A DNA stretch of 64,000 nucleotides from Streptomyces sp. NBC_00306 (GTDB taxonomy: Bacteria > Actinomycetota > Actinomycetes > Streptomycetales > Streptomycetaceae). The stretch covers positions 4,898,001 through 4,962,000 of the forward strand of contig NZ_CP108032.1 in the NCBI RefSeq assembly GCF_036169555.1. The letters run 5' to 3'. The position numbers were made by a program, and so were the translations under genes. Within the stretch, counting starts at the first letter, position 1. The number at the start of each line of letters is the position of its first letter. Shown one piece after another: positions 58,292 through 64,000 of this stretch. The notes beneath the pieces are model-generated. The model saw nothing but the letters and a program-made list of their open reading frames with translations. It made no database searches and was not told the origin of the DNA.

Positions 58292-58387
58292 TGACCATTC
58301 CGCCACGGTGTGATCGTTGCGCCACGGATGCGAGACCGAATCGGCCGCGGGGGGCGCACGAAATCCGCGGCCGGGGGCGCACGAAGT
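58292..58387 (+). repeat. two direct repeat pairs upstream of XRE gene
   Basis: A 17-mer ending CGCCACGG occurs at 58292-58308 and 58311-58327 (19-bp period, three mismatches). GGGGGCGCACGAA occurs at 58350 and 58373 (23-bp period). They lie 170-270 bp upstream of the XRE/DUF2690 gene start and may be operators or autoregulatory sites. Confidence 0.5.
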
Positions 58388-58560
58388 ATCGCGTCCGGTC
58401 CTGAGTGCTCCCCCTGTGAGCCGACAGGCGGAACTGACATCCTGACCCTGCGCATCTCCCTCGGTGTCCGGTTCTCGGGCGGGGGTCCCGGAGCGGAGCG
58501 GGGGCGGCGGAGCGACACGGCACGGCACCGCACGGTTCGGGGGAACAAGGGGGGTGGCAC

Positions 58561-59547
58561 ATGCCTCGTTGGAAGGCACTGCCGGAAGAGCTGGACCCAC
58601 AGATCCGCGAGTTCGCCGAGCAACTGCGCCGGCTCGTCGACCGGAGCGGGCTGAGCCTGGCCGCGGTCGCCGACCGGACCGGCTACGGCAAGACGTCCTG
58701 GGAGCGGTACCTCGACGGGCGGCTGCTCGCGCCCAAGGGCGCGATCCTCGCGCTCGCGGAGGTGACCGACACCGGCCAGGCCCATCTGATCACCATGTGG
58801 GAGCTCGCCGAACGCGCGTGGAGCCGCTCCGAGCTGCGGCACGACCTGACGATGGACGAGCAGCGCATAGCCGAGGCCCGGGCCGCCCTCGGGGAGTACG
58901 GTCCGGCACCGGAGGACGCCGTCCCGCCGGGCGCCCGGGCGTCCGCGCCCCGGACCGGAGCGGGGGCCCGGACATCACAGCGCGGGCAGTACCCGGCGCC
59001 CCCCGGATCGCACCCGCCGGGCGACGTCCGCCCCGGCCCGTCGGGCGGCCGACGCAAGGTAGTCCTGTTCCTCGCCGGGGTCGTGGGCGCGCTGCTGGTG
59101 ATCGCCGCAGCCGTGCTGCTGACCGACCTCGGAGGGAGCGGCGGCGACGGCGGCACCGCGGCCGGGAAGCCGTCGGCGACGCCGACCACCAGCGCACCGC
59201 CGCTGCCCGCCGGGGTGAAGTGCAGCGGCGCGGCCTGCACCGGCCAGGACCCGGAAACGATGGGCTGCGGCGGCGAGTTCGCCACGACGGCCTCCTCGGC
59301 GACCATCGGCGGCTCCCTCGTCGAGGTCCGCTACAGCAAGACCTGCCAGGCGGCGTGGGCGCGGATCACCCGGGCCACGGCGGGCGACACCGTGCGCATC
59401 ACGGTGGCCGGCAAAGGGGCGCAACAGGGCCTGGTGGACGAGGACACCGACGCCTACACGCCGATGACCGCCGTCGCCCGAGCGGCCGACGCACGGGCCT
59501 GCGCCACGCTCACCTCGGGGACCACCGGCTGCACCGGCGGCCAGTGA
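58561..59547 (+). CDS. XRE HTH membrane protein with DUF2690 ectodomain
   Basis: 328 aa, ATG 58561 after GGGGGG. An N-terminal XRE-like HTH (about 15-80, SGLSLAAVADRTGYGKTSWERYLDG) is followed by a Gly/Pro-rich linker, one membrane helix (VVLFLAGVVGALLVIAAAVLLTD, about 165-187), a Thr/Ser stalk and an extracellular DUF2690 domain with Cys pairs (CSGAACTG, MGCGG, TCQAA, TGCTG). Such one-component transmembrane regulators likely couple an outside signal to DNA binding or act in sporulation. Target unknown. Confidence 0.88.
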   Translation: MPRWKALPEELDPQIREFAEQLRRLVDRSGLSLAAVADRTGYGKTSWERYLDGRLLAPKGAILALAEVTDTGQAHLITMWELAERAWSRSELRHDLTMDEQRIAEARAALGEYGPAPEDAVPPGARASAPRTGAGARTSQRGQYPAPPGSHPPGDVRPGPSGGRRKVVLFLAGVVGALLVIAAAVLLTDLGGSGGDGGTAAGKPSATPTTSAPPLPAGVKCSGAACTGQDPETMGCGGEFATTASSATIGGSLVEVRYSKTCQAAWARITRATAGDTVRITVAGKGAQQGLVDEDTDAYTPMTAVARAADARACATLTSGTTGCTGGQ

Positions 59548-59591
59548 GCCGCGCCACACGGGTGGGGGGAATGGCCGGGTGCCGGGTCGGA

Positions 59592-59597
59592 TAGCCT
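59592..59597 (+). promoter_or_regulatory. -10 box TAGCCT for mdh
   Basis: TAGCCT, with a start expected near 59604, gives a leader of about 98 nt before mdh. The palindrome at 59612 lies just downstream of this start. Confidence 0.5.
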
Positions 59598-59611
59598 GAC
59601 CGCTGGATGTC

Positions 59612-59625
59612 TCTTCACGTCAAGA
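59612..59625. promoter_or_regulatory. near-palindrome TCTTCACGTCAAGA
   Basis: A 14-bp palindrome with a single mismatched pair (TCTT/AAGA arms, ACGT-type centre), about +8 to +21 from the predicted mdh start. Its location would let a bound protein block elongation. Regulator unidentified. Confidence 0.45.
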
Positions 59626-59701
59626 TTCGTGCAGAGGTGCGAAGGGGCGTCCCGCACGAGGGGCAGGGACCCCCACCGCCAGCTGTCTTACGGAGATCGC
59701 C

Positions 59702-60691
59702 ATGACCCGCACTCCCGTCAACGTCACCGTGACCGGCGCGGCCGGCCAGATCGGCTACGCGCTGCTCTTCCGCATCGCCTCCGGCCACCTGCTCGGCGCG
59801 GATGTGCCGGTCAAGCTGCGCCTTCTCGAGATCACCCCCGCGCTCGGCGCCGCCCAGGGCACCGCCATGGAGCTCGACGACTGCGCCTTCCCGCTGCTGC
59901 GCGGCATCGAGATCACGGACGACCCGAACGTGGCCTTCGACGGCGCGAACGTCGCCCTCCTCGTGGGCGCCCGCCCGCGGACGAAGGGCATGGAGCGCGG
60001 CGACCTGCTCGAGGCCAACGGCGGCATCTTCAAGCCGCAGGGCAAGGCCATCAACGACCACGCCGCGGACGACATCAAGGTCCTCGTCGTCGGCAACCCG
60101 GCCAACACCAACGCCCTGATCGCCCAGGCCGCGGCCCCGGACGTACCGGCCGAGCGCTTCACCGCGATGACGCGCCTCGACCACAACCGCGCGATCTCGC
60201 AGCTGGCCGCCAAGACAGGCGCCGCCGTCTCCGACATCAAGCGTCTGACGATCTGGGGCAACCACTCGGCGACCCAGTACCCGGACATCTTCCACGCGGA
60301 GATCGCCGGCAAGAACGCCGCCGAGGTCGTGGGCGACGAGGCCTGGCTGGCCGACACCTTCATCCCGACCGTCGCCAAGCGCGGCGCGGCGATCATCGAG
60401 GCGCGTGGCGCGTCCTCGGCCGCCTCCGCCGCCAACGCCGCGATCGACCACGTCCACACGTGGGTCAACGGCACCGCCGAGGGCGACTGGACCTCCATGG
60501 GCATCCCGTCGGACGGCTCCTACGGCGTGCCGGAGGGTCTCATCTCCTCCTTCCCGGTCACCACGAAGAACGGCACGTACGAGATCGTCCAGGGCCTGGA
60601 CATCAACGAGTTCTCGCGTCCGCGCATCGACGCGTCCGTGCAGGAGCTGGCTGAGGAGCGCGACGCGGTCCGCGCTCTCGGCCTCATCTGA
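59702..60691 (+). CDS. mdh: malate dehydrogenase
   Basis: 329 aa; NAD-dependent oxidation of malate to oxaloacetate in the TCA cycle. NAD-binding VTGAAGQIGYALLFRIASG, substrate Arg in GARPRTKGMERGDLL, LDHNRA (Asp/Arg) and catalytic His in WGNHSATQYPD are all present. GGAGA precedes ATG 59702. Length and motifs match the LDH-like (type 2) malate dehydrogenases of actinomycetes. Followed by its own terminator. Confidence 0.98.
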   Translation: MTRTPVNVTVTGAAGQIGYALLFRIASGHLLGADVPVKLRLLEITPALGAAQGTAMELDDCAFPLLRGIEITDDPNVAFDGANVALLVGARPRTKGMERGDLLEANGGIFKPQGKAINDHAADDIKVLVVGNPANTNALIAQAAAPDVPAERFTAMTRLDHNRAISQLAAKTGAAVSDIKRLTIWGNHSATQYPDIFHAEIAGKNAAEVVGDEAWLADTFIPTVAKRGAAIIEARGASSAASAANAAIDHVHTWVNGTAEGDWTSMGIPSDGSYGVPEGLISSFPVTTKNGTYEIVQGLDINEFSRPRIDASVQELAEERDAVRALGLI

Positions 60692-60719
60692 CGCAGCCCG
60701 CGCGCGTAACGGCACCACG

Positions 60720-60749
60720 AAGCCGCCTCCGGTTCTCCGGGGGCGGCTT
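60720..60749 (+). terminator. mdh terminator
   Basis: AAGCCGCCTCCGG (60720-60732) pairs with CCGGGGGCGGCTT (60737-60749), one T:G wobble, 4-nt loop. Confidence 0.85.
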
Positions 60750-60953
60750 CGCCGTACCCGGCCGCAGCCGGGGGACCGGGTTCTGCAGCCGGACGCGGCA
60801 CAGGGCCCCGTACACATGTTCTTCCCGCGGTGCGGCATCCCGGTGTGCGGGGCCGTGGCCACCGGGGCGGGGGCCCTGGGGTGGACCCGGGGCGCGGGGA
60901 CGGCCGCGCGCCTACGGACATCACGGACATCGCGGGCGAGTGCGGACGAGTGT

Positions 60954-60991
60954 GCATGACGGAGAGTGAGTAAGGCCACTTTCCGTCATGC
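60954..60991. promoter_or_regulatory. 15-bp dyad upstream of betB
   Basis: GCATGACGGAGAGTG (60954-60968) and CACTTTCCGTCATGC (60977-60991) pair over 15 bp with one G:T, 8-nt centre. The outer 10 bp are perfect. It lies 89 bp before the dehydrogenase start; operator or terminator-like element. The rest of the 390-bp gap holds the mdh terminator and no gene. Confidence 0.55.
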
Positions 60992-61079
60992 GTTGGGTAT
61001 GGATCGCTGACTTCCGGGCAGGCAGCCAGGTCGCCGGGTGACCGGTGGCAGCCAATGGGAACGGAAGGCAGAACGCGAC

Positions 61080-62573
61080 GTGTCGGTACAGGAGACCATC
61101 CACGTGGGCGGAGAGTGGCGACAGGCCGCCTCCGGCGCCACGCGAGAGATCATCGACCCCGCTGACGCGACCGTCCTCACGGTCGTCGCCGAGGGCGGGA
61201 CCGAGGACACCGACGCCGCGGTGGCCGCCGCGCGCAGCGCCTTCGACGACGGCGAGTGGCCCCGCACGCCCGTGGCCGAGCGGGCCGCCCTGCTGCGGCG
61301 CGTCGCCGATCTGCTCCAGCGCGACCGGGAGGAAATCGGGCTGCTGGAGAGCCGTGACGCCGGCAAGACCCTCGAGGAGGGCCGTGTCGACGTCGACTGC
61401 GTCACCGACGCCTTCCGCTACTTCGCCGACCTCGTGATGAACGAGAGCGGCGGCCGTGTGGTCGATGCGGGCTCCGAGGAGATCCACAGCGTCGTCGTGC
61501 ACGAGCCCGTGGGCGTGTGCGCGCTGATCACGCCATGGAACTATCCGCTCCTCCAGGCGAGTTGGAAGATTGCCCCGGCGCTGGCCGCGGGCAATACTTT
61601 TGTGGTCAAGCCCAGCGAGATCACCCCGCTGACCACCGTCGCGCTCATCCGGCTGCTCGCCGAGGCGGGCCTGCCGGCCGGTGTCGCCAACATCGTGACC
61701 GGCGCGGGCGACCCCGTCGGCGCCCGGCTCGCCGACCACCCCGACGTCGATCTGATCTCCTTCACCGGCGGTCTGATCAGCGGCACCAAGGTGATGCGAG
61801 CGGCCGCCGACAGCGTCAAGAAGGTCGCGCTCGAACTGGGCGGCAAGAATCCGAACGTCGTCTTCGCCGACGCCTGCGAGACCGACGAGGGCTTCGACAC
61901 GGCCGTCGACCAGGCGCTCAACGCCGCCTTCATCCACAGCGGTCAGGTCTGCTCCGCCGGCTCCCGGCTCATCGTCGAGGAGTCCCTGCGCGAGCGGTTC
62001 GTCGCCGAACTCGCCCGCCGCGCCGAGAAGATCAGGCTCGGCCGCGGCACTGCCGACGGCGTCGAGTGCGGCCCGCTGGTCTCCCGGCAGCAGCTCGCGA
62101 AGACCGAGGAGTACGTCGCGTCCGCCCTCTCCGAGGGCGCGGTACTGCGTGCCGGCGGCCGGCGCCCCGAGGGCGAGGACCAGGAGGGCTTCTTCTACCG
62201 GCCCACCGTCCTCGACCAGTGCCACCGCGAGATGCGCGTGGTCAGGGAGGAGGTCTTCGGCCCCGTCCTGACCGTCGAGACCTTCCGTACCGAGGACGAG
62301 GCCGTCGCCCTCGCCAACGACACCGAGTACGGACTGGCCGGCGCGGTGTGGACCACCGACGCGGGCCGCGCCCGGCGCGTCGCAGGTCGGCTGCGCCACG
62401 GCACCGTCTGGATCAACGACTTCCACCCCTACCTCCCGCAGGCGGAGTGGGGCGGCTTCGGCAAGAGCGGCATCGGGCGCGAGCTCGGTCCCGCCGGACT
62501 CGCCGAGTACCGCGAGTCCAAGCACATCTACCAGAACCTCGCTCCGCGCCCCGTGCGCTGGTTCGCGGGCTGA
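61080..62573 (+). CDS. betB: betaine-aldehyde dehydrogenase-like protein
   Basis: 497 aa from GTG 61080 (GGAAGG 11 nt upstream). NAD-dependent aldehyde dehydrogenase with ITPWNYPLLQ, FTGGLISGTKVM, catalytic Glu in LELGGKNPN and Cys in GQVCSAGSR. The following gene encodes a choline dehydrogenase-like GMC protein, which supports oxidation of choline through betaine aldehyde to glycine betaine, an osmoprotectant. Other aldehydes are possible, since the substrate residues are not diagnostic by eye. Confidence 0.88.
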   Translation: MSVQETIHVGGEWRQAASGATREIIDPADATVLTVVAEGGTEDTDAAVAAARSAFDDGEWPRTPVAERAALLRRVADLLQRDREEIGLLESRDAGKTLEEGRVDVDCVTDAFRYFADLVMNESGGRVVDAGSEEIHSVVVHEPVGVCALITPWNYPLLQASWKIAPALAAGNTFVVKPSEITPLTTVALIRLLAEAGLPAGVANIVTGAGDPVGARLADHPDVDLISFTGGLISGTKVMRAAADSVKKVALELGGKNPNVVFADACETDEGFDTAVDQALNAAFIHSGQVCSAGSRLIVEESLRERFVAELARRAEKIRLGRGTADGVECGPLVSRQQLAKTEEYVASALSEGAVLRAGGRRPEGEDQEGFFYRPTVLDQCHREMRVVREEVFGPVLTVETFRTEDEAVALANDTEYGLAGAVWTTDAGRARRVAGRLRHGTVWINDFHPYLPQAEWGGFGKSGIGRELGPAGLAEYRESKHIYQNLAPRPVRWFAG

Positions 62574-62600
62574 CGAGGGACGAGGAGCACCAAGAACACC

Positions 62601-64000
62601 ATGCCTGAGTACGACTATGTCGTGATCGGGGGCGGCACGGCCGGATCGGTCATCGCCTCCCGTCTCACGGAGAACCCGGATGTCACCGTCGCCGTCATCG
62701 AGGGCGGCCCGAGCGACGTCGGACGCGACGACGTCCTGACCCTGCGGCGCTGGATGGGCCTGCTGGGCGGCGAACTCGACTACGACTACCCCACCACCGA
62801 ACAGCCCCAGGGCAACTCCCACATCCGGCACAGCCGGGCCCGGGTGCTCGGCGGCTGCTCGTCGCACAACACCCTCATCGCCTTCAAGCCGCTGCCGTCC
62901 GACTGGGACGAGTGGGAGACGGCGGGCGCCAAGGGCTGGGGCGCGGTGCCCATGGAGGCGTACTTCGCCCGGCTGCGGAACAACATCGTTCCCGTCGACG
63001 AGGCGGACCGTAACGCCATCGCCCGCGACTTCGTCGACGCCGCCCAGGCCGCCATCGGCGTCCCGCGCGTCGAGGGCTTCAACAAGAAGCCGTTCCACGA
63101 GGGCGTCGGCTTCTTCGACCTGGCGTACCACCCGGAGAACAACAAGCGGTCGTCCGCCTCCGTCGCCTATCTGCACCCCTTCCTGGACCGCCCCAACCTC
63201 CACATCGCGCTGGAGACCTGGGCGTACCGGCTGGAGCTGGACGGTCCCCGCACCTTTGACGGCGGGAACCCCAGGGCGACCGGTGTGCACGTACGGACGA
63301 AGGACGGCGAGGAGCAGCTCGTCACCGCCCGCCGTGAAGTCCTCGTCTGCGCGGGCGCGGTGGACACTCCGCGACTGCTGCTGCACTCCGGCATCGGCCC
63401 GAAGGCCGACCTGGAGGCGCTCGGCATCCCCGTCGTGCACGACCTGCCGGGCGTGGGCGAGAACCTGCTCGACCACCCCGAGTCGGTGATCGTCTGGGAG
63501 ACCGACGGGCCGATCCCGGAGAACTCCGCGATGGACAGCGACGCCGGACTGTTCGTCCGCCGCGACCCGCGCGCCAGGACGCCCGACCTGATGTTCCACT
63601 TCTACCAGATCCCGTTCACGGACAATCCGGAGCGGCTCGGCTACGAACGGCCCCCGCACGGGGTATCGATGACGCCGAACATCCCCAAGCCCCACAGCCG
63701 CGGCCGGCTGTACCTGACCAGCGCCGACCCCGAGGTCAAGCCCGCGCTGGACTTCCGGTACTTCACGGACGAGGACGACTACGACGCGCGCACCCTCGTC
63801 GACGGCATCAGGATCGCCCGCGAGATCGCCCGGACCGAGCCCCTGGCCCACTGGCTCAAGCGCGAGGTCTGCCCCGGACCCGAGGTCACCGGGGACGAGG
63901 AGCTGAGCGAGTACGCGCGCAAGGTCGCCCACACCGTCTACCACCCGGCCGGCACCTGCCGGATGGGTGCGCAGGACGACGAACTGGCCGTGGTGGACCC
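62601..64000 (+). CDS. choline dehydrogenase-like GMC oxidoreductase, truncated by window
   Basis: At least 466 aa, open at the window end. ATG 62601 follows 27 nt after the betB-like stop. N-terminal FAD motif VVIGGGTAGSVIASRL, RVLGGCSSHN, the second GMC signature region (GAVDTPRLLLHSGIGP) and near the cut end the catalytic His segment HPAGTCRMG. Partner of the dehydrogenase before it; likely oxidises choline or a similar alcohol, and is probably called betA in related genomes. Only the last residues are missing. Confidence 0.92.
   Translation, partial: MPEYDYVVIGGGTAGSVIASRLTENPDVTVAVIEGGPSDVGRDDVLTLRRWMGLLGGELDYDYPTTEQPQGNSHIRHSRARVLGGCSSHNTLIAFKPLPSDWDEWETAGAKGWGAVPMEAYFARLRNNIVPVDEADRNAIARDFVDAAQAAIGVPRVEGFNKKPFHEGVGFFDLAYHPENNKRSSASVAYLHPFLDRPNLHIALETWAYRLELDGPRTFDGGNPRATGVHVRTKDGEEQLVTARREVLVCAGAVDTPRLLLHSGIGPKADLEALGIPVVHDLPGVGENLLDHPESVIVWETDGPIPENSAMDSDAGLFVRRDPRARTPDLMFHFYQIPFTDNPERLGYERPPHGVSMTPNIPKPHSRGRLYLTSADPEVKPALDFRYFTDEDDYDARTLVDGIRIAREIARTEPLAHWLKREVCPGPEVTGDEELSEYARKVAHTVYHPAGTCRMGAQDDELAVVD

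Noticed and set aside
60921..63944. 1007-residue minus-strand open frame
   Set aside because: It lies opposite two clear genes (aldehyde dehydrogenase and GMC oxidoreductase) and has no recognisable motif; typical GC-bias shadow.
1..64000. Mobile elements, prophage, CRISPR, rRNA, tRNA or biosynthetic gene cluster
   Set aside because: No transposase, integrase, phage structural gene, spaced-repeat array, tRNA cloverleaf or PKS/NRPS-like gene seen on either strand; gene content is core chromosomal.

Overview
The window is a 64-kb piece of a Streptomyces (or very close actinomycete) chromosome. Third codon positions are almost always G or C, GTG starts and GTGA/ATGA overlaps are frequent, TTA codons are almost absent, and several genes have the TAnnnT box about 7 nt before the start codon that marks leaderless Streptomyces transcripts. 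From memory, the order (Ser/Thr kinases, choD-like GMC oxidase, guaA, PspC sensor, NlpC/P60 pair, pcrA, M23 peptidase, icmB, SWIM/MoxR/vWA cluster, sucCD, purNH, folD, mdh, betB) follows the core of the S. coelicolor chromosome around SCO4775-SCO4829. This is core chromosome: I see no insertion sequence, prophage, CRISPR array, rRNA, tRNA or secondary-metabolite cluster.

Layout. 1-8 kb: four tandem membrane Ser/Thr kinases; the second and third (2496-5829) share a recognisable ectodomain, the first a looser version, and the fourth carries an in-frame TTA (bldA) codon. 8-12 kb: an aldehyde dehydrogenase and a ChoD-like GMC oxidoreductase. 11.7-14.8 kb: two divergent LAxTG sortase substrates separated by an intergenic region with two perfect Crp-type palindromes. 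15.4-17.6 kb: chorismate mutase, apparently controlled by a Phe/Tyr leader-peptide attenuator, divergent from guaA. 17.6-21 kb: cupin, class II aldolase, a membrane protein and DoxX. 20.9-24.6 kb: PspC protein plus a PspC-type histidine kinase and LuxR response regulator around a dyad-rich promoter.

24.6-35 kb is cell-envelope biology: a membrane esterase, two NlpC/P60 coiled-coil hydrolases flanking a small membrane protein, pcrA, an M23 peptidase with a long repetitive cytoplasmic arm, and a lipase. One NlpC/P60 gene has a TTA codon; the other is preceded by a ydaO-type (c-di-AMP) riboswitch. 35.3 kb: icmB-like B12-binding subunit. 36-44 kb: five genes (DUF5691, SWIM zinc finger, divergent MoxR-type AAA+, DUF5682, vWA) forming a poorly understood system that resembles the E. 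coli yehLMPQ locus. This is the best candidate for an undescribed machine in the window. 44-46 kb: two secreted low-complexity proteins, one built of 11-residue repeats.

46.7-64 kb: sucCD with upstream repeats and a Crp-like site; an unusual HTH/sigma-like/transmembrane fusion; DUF6350; purN-purH; folD-DUF3017; a membrane-anchored XRE/DUF2690 protein; mdh with a palindrome just after its promoter; and a betB-betA-like pair behind a 15-bp dyad, the last gene cut by the window end. Central metabolism (GMP, IMP, one-carbon, TCA) is interleaved with envelope maintenance and signalling genes.

All assignments rest on reading the sequence and recalled family knowledge; no search was run. Binding-site and attenuation claims are predictions.
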